64,000 nucleotides of DNA from Streptomyces antnestii (GCF_004005495.1 NZ_RZYA01000002.1:558001-622000), one strand, 5' to 3'. Shown: positions 24,828 to 33,083, counted from the stretch's first letter. Numbers and translations are program-made. Notes: generated by a model not told the origin, from the sequence alone.

Positions 24828-25655
24828 TCATTTCTTCCACCCCCACGCGGTGAGCATGCCGGCCGACAGTGCGGCGCAGTCGTCGGATTCCAGATACTGG
24901 AGGGCCGTTCCGATGGCTGCGTCGTCGACCAGCCCGGTGGCGAGCATGGCCGCCCTGCTGCGCTCCCATGTGTCGGCCCAGAAGCGGCTGATGGGGCTGC
25001 CCGGCGTCAGAGGCGGTACGTGGATCTCGGCGGCGACCGGCACAAGGCCCGCTCCCCGCAGCAGGTGCGGGTAGGACGGTACCCAGGAGACATCGGTGCC
25101 GATGGTGGCCTTCAGGCCGTGCCACATCGCTCGCATCGTGGTGGTGTACGGCGTGGCAGGTGTCCGGTCGCTCGTCAGGTCGACCGCGTCGCTGAGTACC
25201 AACACCCCGCCGGGTTCAAGGAGTTCGGCGAGTGTCGTGATCAGGCGTTCGTGCTCGGGCAGGTGCATCAGTACGAAGCGCGCGTGGATGAGCCGGAACC
25301 GGCCCGGGGCGAAACCCGGAGCGGTGATGTCGGTCTCCAGCACGTCGAGGCCCGGCGCGGGCCGCTCGGCGAGGAAGCGTACGTCGCGGTCCACGGCGAG
25401 CACGCTGTCCACCCGGGCTTCGTTCAGCAGCCTGCGGGAGACCGTGCCGGTGCCCGCGCCGAGGTCCAGGCAACGCCATCCCGGGCCGACCCCGAGTGCC
25501 CGTAGCCGCGTCATGGTGATGTCGTCGTAGGCGAGCGCGCCGAAGTCGACGCGCTCCGCCTCACCCGCCTGACCGGGAGGGAAGACGGTCTCGCCGTAGC
25601 GGCCGCCCTGCGGCGCGCCGTCGTCGGGCGCGGAGCCCGTCACGGGGCCCGTCAC
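24828..25655 (-). CDS. SAM-dependent methyltransferase coupled to a 27-aa ORF
   Basis: 275 residues. Motif I is CLDLGAGTGTVSRRLL. The acidic residue after strand 2 is in VLAVDRDVRFLAE, and the post-I region is IHARFVLMHLPEH. GGVLVLSDAVDLTSD follows as motif V. This is a UbiE/TylF-like small-molecule or peptide methyltransferase by pattern only. GTG at 25655 has no ribosome site of its own but overlaps the TGA of a 27-codon ORF as GTGA, so its translation should depend on that ORF. It converges with the 20.6-24.8 kb row. Confidence 0.82.
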   Translation of the reverse strand: MTGPVTGSAPDDGAPQGGRYGETVFPPGQAGEAERVDFGALAYDDITMTRLRALGVGPGWRCLDLGAGTGTVSRRLLNEARVDSVLAVDRDVRFLAERPAPGLDVLETDITAPGFAPGRFRLIHARFVLMHLPEHERLITTLAELLEPGGVLVLSDAVDLTSDRTPATPYTTTMRAMWHGLKATIGTDVSWVPSYPHLLRGAGLVPVAAEIHVPPLTPGSPISRFWADTWERSRAAMLATGLVDDAAIGTALQYLESDDCAALSAGMLTAWGWKK

Positions 25656-25735
25656 GCGGCCGTCGGCGTGACGCCGAGGGTGTCGTCGAGCCGGCCGGAC
25701 ACCTTCTGGACGAGCAGGGAGTGGAACGGTTTCAT
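25652..25735 (-). CDS. 27-residue peptide ORF, translationally coupled to a methyltransferase
   Basis: ATG at 25735 has GAAGAGG upstream. The frame encodes 27 residues beginning MKPFHSLLVQKVSGRLDD and ending GVTPTAA, and its stop overlaps the methyltransferase start as GTGA. The amphipathic first 18 residues and the short Thr/Pro/Ala tail would fit a miniature precursor peptide with a methylated C-terminal part. Equally, it may be a leader peptide whose only job is ribosome delivery. No Cys is present. Third positions are mostly G or C, as expected for a real Streptomyces gene. Confidence 0.5.
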   Translation of the reverse strand: MKPFHSLLVQKVSGRLDDTLGVTPTAA

Positions 25736-25963
25736 GGCCGGGCCTCTTCACACGGTGGGGCGGAGCAGGGCGGCGGCCCGTCCTGAGGCCGCCGCCCACC
25801 GATCCTCGCGCCTCGACCGCCCGCACGGCCGAGGCGCGCCGCACCTGCACCGATCGGCCCAAGCGGCGAGGCGCCGCGCCTGCTCACGGCGCGGGCCGCT
25901 GCCTCCTGCCGCTGCAGCCCAGTCGGCTGCTGCGCCGTATCCGTGTCGTGCGATGCTGCACTC

Positions 25964-26545
25964 ATGGACGCACACGTGGTACCCGAACAGGCGGCGACAC
26001 TGCGGCTGGTGGACCCGCACGCGGCTCTCTCAGCCCTGGAGGCGGCGGTCCCCGGACTGGCGGCACTGCGGCGTATCGAGCCGGCCCGCATCGACTGGGC
26101 GGCGGTGGAGGCCGCCCTCGGAACGGCGCTCCCGGCGGACTTCAAACTGTTCGGCGAGGTCTACCCGCCCCTGCTCTTCGGTGACTTCATGTCCATACAA
26201 GCACCGACACCGGGCAGGGAAGAGGCGTGGGCGAAGGCGACCCTGGAGGAGCGGGAGGACGTGGAGGACCTTCTTGACATCGAAGGCCTCAGCGACGTGC
26301 TTCCCGTGTACCCGGACCCCGGCGGCCTGCTGGGCTGGGGCGGCTCGCACGACGGCGACACGTTCCTGTGGACCACGGCCGGCGACAGCCCTGAGGAGTG
26401 GATGGTCACTGTCGCCTCTCACAACGGAGACTGGTGGCACTACCCGGCCGGCGCGGTCCAGTTCACGGCCGACCTGATCTCCGGAGCCGTCGAACCCTGG
26501 GGCCTGCCCTCCGTCCGTCCCGAGGTCGTGACCGCCGGCGACTGA
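25964..26545 (+). CDS. SUKH (SMI1/KNR4)-family protein
   Basis: 193 residues with the SUKH signature: IDWAAVEAALGTALPADFKLFGEVYPP near residues 45-70, a mid-region W-G-G-S-H-D-G-D-T-F-L-W segment, and a C-terminal strand pair (WMVTVASHNGDWWHYP). SUKH proteins are often immunity proteins against polymorphic toxins, but Streptomyces carries many with unknown roles. The ATG at 25964 has no evident ribosome site and may be close to leaderless. It is divergent from the 27-residue ORF across 228 bases and has no visible toxin partner. Confidence 0.75.
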   Translation: MDAHVVPEQAATLRLVDPHAALSALEAAVPGLAALRRIEPARIDWAAVEAALGTALPADFKLFGEVYPPLLFGDFMSIQAPTPGREEAWAKATLEEREDVEDLLDIEGLSDVLPVYPDPGGLLGWGGSHDGDTFLWTTAGDSPEEWMVTVASHNGDWWHYPAGAVQFTADLISGAVEPWGLPSVRPEVVTAGD

Positions 26546-26587
26546 GGACAGGACCTCGAAGGTGCCGGCGACCGGCGCATCATGGTG

Positions 26588-27340
26588 TCACTGCGTGACC
26601 GTCCAGCCCCCGTCGACCGGGAGAAGCACGCCGTTGATGTAGGAGGCGAGCGGCGAGAGCAGGAAGAGCACCGCGTAGGCGATGTCGTCCGGGGTGGCCA
26701 TGCGCTTCAGTGGGTTGCGTTCGAGTGCCCGTCGGCCGACCGGGCTGGCCGCGAAGCCCGCGAGGCGGGGAGTGTCGGTCATGCCCGGGGCGACGGCGTT
26801 GCTGCGGACGCCGGCAGTGGGGTGGGCGGCCAGATGTCTGGTGTATCCCGTGATTCCGGCCTTCGCCGCGGAGTACCAGCCTGAGGCCGTGCCGATCAGG
26901 TTGCCCGCCACGGAAGCGATGTTGACCAGCGCGGCTCCGGTCGGGACCCCGCCGGACAGCCATGTGTCGGTCATCAGCCGCACACTGCCCACGGAGATCT
27001 GCACGGCGACGTCGAAGTCGATCTCGGCGGCGGAGGACGGTCCGGCGTTGTTGACCAGGTAGCGGATCTCGCCCAACGCGCCGATGGTGTCGGCGAATCC
27101 GGCGCGCACGTCGGCCGGCTCGGACACGTCCGCGGTCACCGCCATGGCGATCCCTCCGGCCTCCGCTATCTCGTCGACCGTCGCGGCGACCGCGCCGGCG
27201 TCGAGGTCCCACGCTGACACGCGCAGTCCCAGCTGCGCGGCCCTGAGGGCGGTGGCCCGGCCGATCCCGCTCCCGGCGCCGCTGATCACGGCCACGTCTC
27301 CGGGGGTGAACCCGAGGTCGGGGCAAGGCTCAGTACTCAC
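26588..27340 (-). CDS. Short-chain dehydrogenase/reductase
   Basis: 250-residue classical SDR. The cofactor site SGAGSGIGRA is at about residues 20-29, NNAG follows, the catalytic Ser lies in IASVAG, YSAAK holds the Tyr-Lys pair, and VAPGMTDTP is present. VDGGWTVTQ ends the protein. It oxidises or reduces a secondary alcohol/ketone with NAD(P). It is the second gene of a minus-strand pair after the SDR at 28134 and probably shares its KstR2-like box. Confidence 0.88.
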   Translation of the reverse strand: MSTEPCPDLGFTPGDVAVISGAGSGIGRATALRAAQLGLRVSAWDLDAGAVAATVDEIAEAGGIAMAVTADVSEPADVRAGFADTIGALGEIRYLVNNAGPSSAAEIDFDVAVQISVGSVRLMTDTWLSGGVPTGAALVNIASVAGNLIGTASGWYSAAKAGITGYTRHLAAHPTAGVRSNAVAPGMTDTPRLAGFAASPVGRRALERNPLKRMATPDDIAYAVLFLLSPLASYINGVLLPVDGGWTVTQ

Positions 27341-27363
27341 ATGTACTCCTCACAGGGGGTGGC

Positions 27364-28134
27364 TCAGATGCCGTAGCCGCCGTCGATGTCGAGTTTCTGG
27401 CCGGTGATGAACCGGGCGCGGTCCGAGGCCAGGAAGCACACGGCTTCGGCCACGTCCTCGGAGGTGCCGAAGGTGCGCAGCGGGATGTTGGCCATGGCGG
27501 CGTCGAGGGCGCGACGGTCCAGGTCGCCCGACGCCATCAGGCGTGCGGACATACCGTCGGTGAGCATCCCCGGCCCCACGCAGTTGACCCGTACGCCGAA
27601 GCGCCCTTCCTCGGCGGCGAGGGCGCGTGCCAGCGCTTCCACCGCGGCCTTGGGGCCCGCGGACAGGCCGTCGCGCACCGGATAGCGGCTGGTCGCCGCC
27701 GTGGTGACCGCCACCGCGGAACCCCGGCTGTCACGGAGCGCCGGCAGCGCGGCGTGCAGCAGGTTGAAGAACGCGGCCGCATCCGTGTCGAGCTGCTCGC
27801 GCAGCCGCTCCGGTGAGACCCGGGAGAGATGGACCATCGGTACGTGCGGGCCCGCACAGTGGACCACGGTGTGCACCGAGTCGAACCGGGCGAGCACGGA
27901 CTGCACATAGCCGCTGGTGGCCGCCGCGTCGGCCAGGTCGAGGCGATCCGTGGCCACGGTCACGCCATGCGCGGCCAGCTCGGCGGCCACGGCGTCGGCC
28001 TGGTCCTTGTTCTGGCGGTACGTCAGGGCCACCGCCGAACCGGCGGCTGCCAGGCGGCGGCAGACGGCTGCTCCGATCCCTCCGGAGCCACCGGAGACGA
28101 TGGCCACCCCCGCCCTGTCCTCGAAGTCGCGCAT
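27364..28134 (-). CDS. SDR-family protein lacking the catalytic Tyr (IpdF-like candidate)
   Basis: 256 residues. It has the SDR cofactor site SGGSGGIGAA at about 14-23 and a typical C-terminus LDIDGGYGI. At the Y-x-x-x-K position the sequence reads SAGPK, so the Tyr is replaced by Ser; the Lys remains. It is either catalytically altered or uses another residue. The overall outline (TTAATSRYPVRDGLSAGPKAAVEAL, FGVRVNCVGPGMLTDGM) reminds me of IpdF of the mycobacterial KstR2 regulon, which oxidises a ring hydroxyl of HIP-CoA. This is a recollection, not a search. A KstR2-like box lies 28 bases before the start. Confidence 0.82.
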   Translation of the reverse strand: MRDFEDRAGVAIVSGGSGGIGAAVCRRLAAAGSAVALTYRQNKDQADAVAAELAAHGVTVATDRLDLADAAATSGYVQSVLARFDSVHTVVHCAGPHVPMVHLSRVSPERLREQLDTDAAAFFNLLHAALPALRDSRGSAVAVTTAATSRYPVRDGLSAGPKAAVEALARALAAEEGRFGVRVNCVGPGMLTDGMSARLMASGDLDRRALDAAMANIPLRTFGTSEDVAEAVCFLASDRARFITGQKLDIDGGYGI

Positions 28135-28161
28135 GGAAGAGGCCTTCCGTGTTCGTAGACA

Positions 28162-28175
28162 AACAAGCGTTTGGT
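28162..28175. promoter_or_regulatory. KstR2-like operator (box K1)
   Basis: AACAAGCGTTTGGT fits AnCAAGnnCTTGnT with one mismatch. It sits upstream of the SDR pair at 28134-26588. Confidence 0.65.
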
Positions 28176-28201
28176 CGCAGGTTAAGTAGGGGCTGGAGGG
28201 C

Positions 28202-28218
28202 GGTCAAGTGCCTTGACC
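28202..28218. promoter_or_regulatory. Perfect CAAG/CTTG inverted repeat with a 3-bp spacer
   Basis: GGTCAAGTGCCTTGACC is a perfect 7-bp-arm palindrome using the same CAAG/CTTG half-sites as the KstR2-like boxes, but with three central bases instead of two. It lies between K1 and K2 and may be a weaker site or bind a related protein. Confidence 0.45.
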
Positions 28219-28310
28219 CAGCACGCGAAATCCCCCCGGAAAGTGGTCGAAAGGATGCGAGTCGAGTGCTTGACCGGCGCGAGATTCACCATGCTACGGT
28301 TCGCCGCACT

Positions 28311-28324
28311 ATCAAGCGCTTGGT
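28311..28324. promoter_or_regulatory. KstR2-like operator (box K2) before the Liv importer
   Basis: ATCAAGCGCTTGGT matches AnCAAGnnCTTGnT at every fixed position. It ends 39 bases before the substrate-binding protein ATG. A partial copy, GTCGAGTGCTTGAC, lies at 28261-28274. Confidence 0.75.
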
Positions 28325-28363
28325 TCGGTATCGGCGCCTCTCGGCTCTCCATAAGGGTTGAAA

Positions 28364-29569
28364 ATGAACAGACGAATCGTTGCGGTGGTCGCTTCGGCGA
28401 CGGGTCTCGCCCTGACCCTCACGGGTTGCGGATCCGGTTCGGGCAAGGATGCGAAGAGCGCCGACGAGCCCTATCGCGTCCTGGTCACCGGTGGCCTGAG
28501 CGCTCAAGGTGCCCTCGCGGACAACTCGGCGACGTCGGTGCTCTCGGCCAAGGCGGGCGCCAAGGTCGTCAACGCGTCCGGAGGCATACTCGGCCACAAG
28601 GTCGAGGTCACGGTCGTGGACGACGCGAGCGACCCCACGACGGCGGTCACCAAGCTCCGGGAAGCGATCAACTCGGGCAAGAAGCCCGACCTGTTCCTCG
28701 ACTCGGGCCCGTCGACCGTCACGGCCGCGGTCCTGCCCATCCTGAAGCAGAGCAACATCCTCTCCATGAACATCGGCCCCACCGCCGACTCCTCGAACCC
28801 GTCCGCGTTCCCGCTGAACTTCGACCTGGCTCCGAGCCCGACCGACTACGTCAAGGGCTTCATCCCCCACCTGAAGGAGAAGGGCTACAAGAAGGTCGGC
28901 ATCATCCACGGCAGCAGCTCCTACGGCGAGACCTTCAACACCGAGGTGACGAAGGCGTTCACCGGGGCCGGCATCAAGGTGGTCAAGAGCGAGGAGTACG
29001 ACGTCGCCGCGCTCGACATGACCCCGCAGCTCCAGTCGGTGCGCGCGGCCGGCCCGGACGCCCTGATCATGGACGGCTACGGCGCCCCGGTCGGCTACCT
29101 GCTCAAGAGCATGAAGAAGCTCGGGTGGAAGATCCCGATCGTGGCCAACACCTCGGTCTCCGCGACCGGCCTGATCTCCACGCCGCCGCCCACCGGGGTC
29201 CTCGGCACCGACCAGGTGAAGAACCTGGTGATGCAGGTGCACAAGAGCACCAAGCACGACTCCGGCGACGCCGCCGTGAACAAGGCGGTCGCGGCGATGA
29301 AGTCGTTGGGCAGGATCCGGTCCACCCTGATCCTCGCCAACAACTACGACGCGCTCACCCTCGTCGCCGCCGCGGCCGAGAAGACCGGTTCACTCGGCGA
29401 CCCCAAGGCGCTCGCCAAGGCACTCGAGGACAAGTCGGTGCAGGCCAAGGCGAAGACGACGATGATGAACGGCTACCACTTCACCGCCACCTCGCACAGC
29501 CCCAACAGCGACGCCGGTGCGTTCCTCTTCGTCGAGCCGTCCGAGATCAAGGACGGCCAGTTCCAGTAG
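28364..29569 (+). CDS. ABC importer substrate-binding lipoprotein (LivK/HAAT type)
   Basis: 401 residues with a lipoprotein signal: MNRRIVAVV, hydrophobic core, and lipobox LTGC with the lipidated Cys at about 22. The mature part has the periplasmic-binding type I fold of branched-chain amino-acid/amide binding proteins (GGLSAQGALADN, GILGHKVEV, KKVGIIHGSSSYGE). ATG at 28364 follows AAGGG; a TTG two codons earlier is less likely. It heads an operon with permease and ATPase genes. Because its promoter carries KstR2-like boxes, the ligand is more likely a steroid- or terpene-derived acid than an amino acid. That is inference. Confidence 0.88.
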   Translation: MNRRIVAVVASATGLALTLTGCGSGSGKDAKSADEPYRVLVTGGLSAQGALADNSATSVLSAKAGAKVVNASGGILGHKVEVTVVDDASDPTTAVTKLREAINSGKKPDLFLDSGPSTVTAAVLPILKQSNILSMNIGPTADSSNPSAFPLNFDLAPSPTDYVKGFIPHLKEKGYKKVGIIHGSSSYGETFNTEVTKAFTGAGIKVVKSEEYDVAALDMTPQLQSVRAAGPDALIMDGYGAPVGYLLKSMKKLGWKIPIVANTSVSATGLISTPPPTGVLGTDQVKNLVMQVHKSTKHDSGDAAVNKAVAAMKSLGRIRSTLILANNYDALTLVAAAAEKTGSLGDPKALAKALEDKSVQAKAKTTMMNGYHFTATSHSPNSDAGAFLFVEPSEIKDGQFQ

Positions 29570-29597
29570 GGACCGGCCACACGAGGATCGAGCTGCC

Positions 29598-30455
29598 GTG
29601 ACACTGATCTGGGGCGGACTGGCCCTCGGTGCGGTCTACGCACTGGTCGCAGTCTGCTACAACATCGTCTTCATCTCTTCGAAGACCTTCAACTTCGCCC
29701 AGGCCCAACTCATCATGGTGGGTGCGTTCGTCGCCTACACCGGCCTGGTGACCTGGAAGCTGTCCGTACCGCTCGTGATGCTGCTGGCCGTCGCCTCGGT
29801 CATGGCCCTGGCGGCGATCGAGGAACGGCTGGCGGTACGGCCGGTGAAGGACCCGCACAACATCCTGGTCACCACACTCGGCGTGTCCATCCTCCTCAAC
29901 GGAGCGACCCAACTCGTCTGGGGCACCCAGCCGTTGAACGTCCCCTTCTTCGGCGGCAACGACGTCCTCGAGCTGTTCGGCGGCCAGATCTACCCGGTGG
30001 AGATCGCGCTCGTACTGGTGGCCGTCGTCCTCGTATGGGCGCTCACCCGGCTCAGCCGGCGCTTCCTGGTCGGTCTGGCCCTGCTCGGCATGTCGGAGGA
30101 CCGCGAGGCGGCGATGCTGCGCGGTGTCAACGTCCGCCGGCTCGCCTTCGGCGCCTTCGCGTTCTCCGGCGCCGTCGCCGGTCTGCTCGGCATGTTCGTC
30201 GGCCCCAAGACCTTCGCGGTGGCCACCCTGGGCGCCTCCCTCGCCCTCAAGGGCTTCGTCGTCCTGGCCATCGGCGGGTTCGGCTCGATGCCGGGCACCC
30301 TCGTCGGCGGCCTGGTCGTGGGTCTCGCCGAGGCCCTGGCCGCCCGCTACCTGGGCGGGGAGTACGCCAACATCACCGTCTTCGTCATCCTCATCACCAT
30401 CTTGCTGGTGCGACCGGCGGGCCTCTTCGTCCGGGTCCGGGAAAGGACGGTGTGA
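29598..30455 (+). CDS. ABC importer permease (LivH type)
   Basis: 285 residues of membrane protein with about eight hydrophobic helices. It has the LivH hallmarks: SSKTFNFAQAQLIMVGAFVAY near the N-terminus, and the MRG-like loop LGMSEDREAAMLRGVNVRR before the A-F-A-F-S-G-A-V-A-G-L-L-G helix. GTG at 29598 lies 28 bases after the binding-protein stop. Its stop overlaps the start of the LivM-LivG fusion, so the operon is translationally coupled. It forms half of the importer pore. Confidence 0.9.
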   Translation: MTLIWGGLALGAVYALVAVCYNIVFISSKTFNFAQAQLIMVGAFVAYTGLVTWKLSVPLVMLLAVASVMALAAIEERLAVRPVKDPHNILVTTLGVSILLNGATQLVWGTQPLNVPFFGGNDVLELFGGQIYPVEIALVLVAVVLVWALTRLSRRFLVGLALLGMSEDREAAMLRGVNVRRLAFGAFAFSGAVAGLLGMFVGPKTFAVATLGASLALKGFVVLAIGGFGSMPGTLVGGLVVGLAEALAARYLGGEYANITVFVILITILLVRPAGLFVRVRERTV

Positions 30456-32308
30456 CCATGGTGCTGTGGCGAACCGTTCGTGCGGTACCGGGCTGGATCC
30501 TGGCCCTGGCCCTCGGTCTGGTCCTGCTCGTCCTCCCCTGGGCGGGCCTGGACTTCTCAGCCTCGAGGCAGATCCAACTCACCCTCATCCTCGCCCTCGT
30601 GGTGAGCGGGCTCAACCTGAGCCTCGGATACGCGGGGGAACTCGCCCTGGGGCAAGCGGCCATGTACGCCTCGGGGGCCTACATCGCCGGTCTGCTCTCC
30701 AAGGCCGGCCACACCGACATCCTCGTGCAACTCCTGGTCGCCGGCCTCGGCGCTCTGGCGGTGGGCGTCGTCACCGGCATCCCCGGGCTGCGGCTCGGCA
30801 GCTGGTCCCTGGCGATGACCTCGTTCTTCCTCGTTCTCCTGGTCCCCGACGTGCTCGCGATCTTCCCCCGTGCGACCGGCGGCAGGAACGGCCTGAGCGG
30901 GATCCAGAGCCCGACCCTGTTCGGCACCCTGCTCGACGGCACGGGCTTCTACCTGGTCATCTCGGTGGTCGCGATCCTGTGGTTCGCCGTGCTGCGCAAC
31001 ATCGTCACCTCCCGGCACGGCATCGCACTGCGGGTCCTCAAACAGAGCCCGGTGCTCGCGGCGTCGACCGGCATCTCGGTCTTCCGGATGAAGCTGCTGG
31101 CCTACGCGCTCGGGGCGATCCCGGCGGGCCTCGCCGGCGCCCTGTTCGCCAACCTCGACCTGTACGTCTCCCCGGAGGCGTTCTCCTTCACCTTCGCCAC
31201 CACGGTGCTCTCGGCGTCCATCCTCGGCGGATCCGCCAGCGTGTACGGCGCGTTGGTGGGCGCCGCGGTCATGCAGTTCGGCCCGAACCAGTCCTCGGGA
31301 TTCCAGCAGTACGCACTCGTCTTCACCGGGGTGTTCCTCGTGGTCGGCGGTGTCCTGCTCACCGGCGGGCTCGCCCGGGTGTGCCGCGTACTGGTCACCA
31401 GGCTCGACCGCATGGCGCAGCCGGAGGTGAACACGGTCGCCACCGGGACGGGTCCCGCCCCGAACATCCCCCCGTACAAGGGGGCCACCCTCAGGATCCG
31501 TGACGTGTCCAAGGCGTTCGGTGGCAACCAGGCCCTGAAGGACGTCTCGCTCGAAGCCCTGCCGGGCACCGTGACCGCACTGATCGGGCCGAACGGATCC
31601 GGCAAGACGACCCTCCTGAACATGGTGTGCGGCTTCTATCGCACCGACAGCGGCGAGATCACCCTCGACGGCGCCCCCTTGCACGGCCTGACCTCCGACG
31701 GTGTCGCCCGAGCAGGTGTCGCCCGCACCTTCCAGACCCCGAACATCCCGGCCGGGGTCACCGTTCTCGAAGCAGTGGCATCGGGCCGGTACACGGGACA
31801 CCGCACCTCCGTCCTCGCGGCGGTGCTGCGCACTCCCCGGTTCCGGCGCGTGCGCCATGAGGATCTGCGGGAGGCCGAGCGCATGCTCGCACTCGTCGGC
31901 CTCGATCACCTGCGGGACACCGAGGCCGTCTCGCTGCCGCTGGGTATGCGCCGGCTCCTCGAAGTGGCCCGGGCCCTGATCGACGCCCCGGGCGTGCTCC
32001 TGCTCGACGAAGCGGCCTCCGGCCTCGACGAGCACGAGGTCGAACGCCTCGCCTCACTGATCCGTCAGATCCGTGACGCCGGCGGGACCGTGGTGCTTGT
32101 CGAGCACAACTTCCGGCTCGTCCTCGCCCTCGCCGACGACATCGCCGTACTGGCCCACGGGCAGCTCATCACCACCGGCCCTCCGGAAGCGATCGAGCGT
32201 GACCCCAGGGTGCTCAGCGAGTACCTGGGAGTGGACCCCGCGCCGACCGCCGCGCACACGAGCACCGACCGCATGACCGGTGCGGCCACCTCGGGGGAGA
32301 ACACATGA
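30452..32308 (+). CDS. Fused ABC permease and ATPase (LivM-LivG)
   Basis: 618 residues joining two normally separate subunits. Residues 1 to about 320 are a LivM-type permease (NLSLGYAGELALGQAAMYASGAY, ILGGSASVYGALVGA). A linker of about 25 residues leads to a LivG-type ATPase with Walker A GPNGSGKTT (about 379), a signature region SLPLGMRRLLEVARAL in place of the canonical LSGGQ, and Walker B VLLLDEAASGL. Such fusions are known in some HAAT operons. GTG at 30452 overlaps the LivH stop and follows AAAGGA; ATG at 30458 is the alternative. Its own stop overlaps the next ATG. Confidence 0.9.
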   Translation: MTMVLWRTVRAVPGWILALALGLVLLVLPWAGLDFSASRQIQLTLILALVVSGLNLSLGYAGELALGQAAMYASGAYIAGLLSKAGHTDILVQLLVAGLGALAVGVVTGIPGLRLGSWSLAMTSFFLVLLVPDVLAIFPRATGGRNGLSGIQSPTLFGTLLDGTGFYLVISVVAILWFAVLRNIVTSRHGIALRVLKQSPVLAASTGISVFRMKLLAYALGAIPAGLAGALFANLDLYVSPEAFSFTFATTVLSASILGGSASVYGALVGAAVMQFGPNQSSGFQQYALVFTGVFLVVGGVLLTGGLARVCRVLVTRLDRMAQPEVNTVATGTGPAPNIPPYKGATLRIRDVSKAFGGNQALKDVSLEALPGTVTALIGPNGSGKTTLLNMVCGFYRTDSGEITLDGAPLHGLTSDGVARAGVARTFQTPNIPAGVTVLEAVASGRYTGHRTSVLAAVLRTPRFRRVRHEDLREAERMLALVGLDHLRDTEAVSLPLGMRRLLEVARALIDAPGVLLLDEAASGLDEHEVERLASLIRQIRDAGGTVVLVEHNFRLVLALADDIAVLAHGQLITTGPPEAIERDPRVLSEYLGVDPAPTAAHTSTDRMTGAATSGENT

Positions 32309-33063
32309 CGACACAGCAGACCGACGAACCGATCCTCCGGGTGCGCAACCTCGGCACCGGGTACGGCGACCTGCGGGTCGTGTGGGACGTCTCCTTCGAC
32401 GTCTGGCCGGGTCGACTGACCGTCCTGCTCGGACGCAACGGTGCCGGCAAGACCACCACGCTCCGGGCGGTCTCAGGGCTCAACAAGGCGACCGCCGGCA
32501 GCGTCGAGCTCGGCGGCCGCGACATCACGAAGGCAGCCGCGCACACGCGCGTACGACAGGGGATGGCCTACGTCCAGGAAGGCAAACGGGTCTTCCACGC
32601 GCAGACCGTCGAGCAGAACCTGCTGCTCGGCGGCTACACCCGCCGCCTCAAGCGCACCGAGCTGCGCCAGGAAGCGGAACGGATGTACGAGCTGTTCCCC
32701 GTCCTCGGCGACAAACGGTCGCTGCTCGCCGGCACGATGTCCGGCGGTCAGCAGCAGATGCTCGCGATCGCCCAGGCCATGATGGCCGGGCCGCGGCTCC
32801 TGATGCTCGACGAGCCCTCCGGCGGCCTGGCCCCGGTGATCGTGAACGAGGTCATGGAACGCGTGGGCCTGCTGAAGGAGACCGGGATCGGGATCCTCCT
32901 CGTCGAACAGGCGGTGGAGGCATCGATCGCCGTCGCCGACCACGTGACCGTCCTCGACATGGGACGTGTCGTCCTGGCCTCGGCGGCGGACGACCTGGAC
33001 AACCTCCAGGACGCCTACTTCGGCAGGACCCCGGCACAAGGATCAGCCTCCCGGGATTCCTGA
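32305..33063 (+). CDS. ABC importer ATPase (LivF type)
   Basis: 252 residues. Walker A GRNGAGKTT is at about 43-51, AYVQEGKRVFHAQTVEQNLLLGGY is the typical LivF segment, LSGGQ is replaced by MSGGQQQMLAIAQAM, and Walker B is LLMLDEPSGGLAP. It starts by ATGA overlap with the LivM-LivG fusion and ends the operon before a strong terminator. With the fused LivG domain it would form the ATPase pair that drives uptake. Confidence 0.93.
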   Translation: MTTQQTDEPILRVRNLGTGYGDLRVVWDVSFDVWPGRLTVLLGRNGAGKTTTLRAVSGLNKATAGSVELGGRDITKAAAHTRVRQGMAYVQEGKRVFHAQTVEQNLLLGGYTRRLKRTELRQEAERMYELFPVLGDKRSLLAGTMSGGQQQMLAIAQAMMAGPRLLMLDEPSGGLAPVIVNEVMERVGLLKETGIGILLVEQAVEASIAVADHVTVLDMGRVVLASAADDLDNLQDAYFGRTPAQGSASRDS

Positions 33064-33083
33064 GAGGCCCGCGGTCGCACAGC

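Noticed and set aside
25964..26545. Immunity gene of a polymorphic toxin system
   Set aside because: SUKH proteins can be immunity factors, but no toxin or secretion gene lies beside it.
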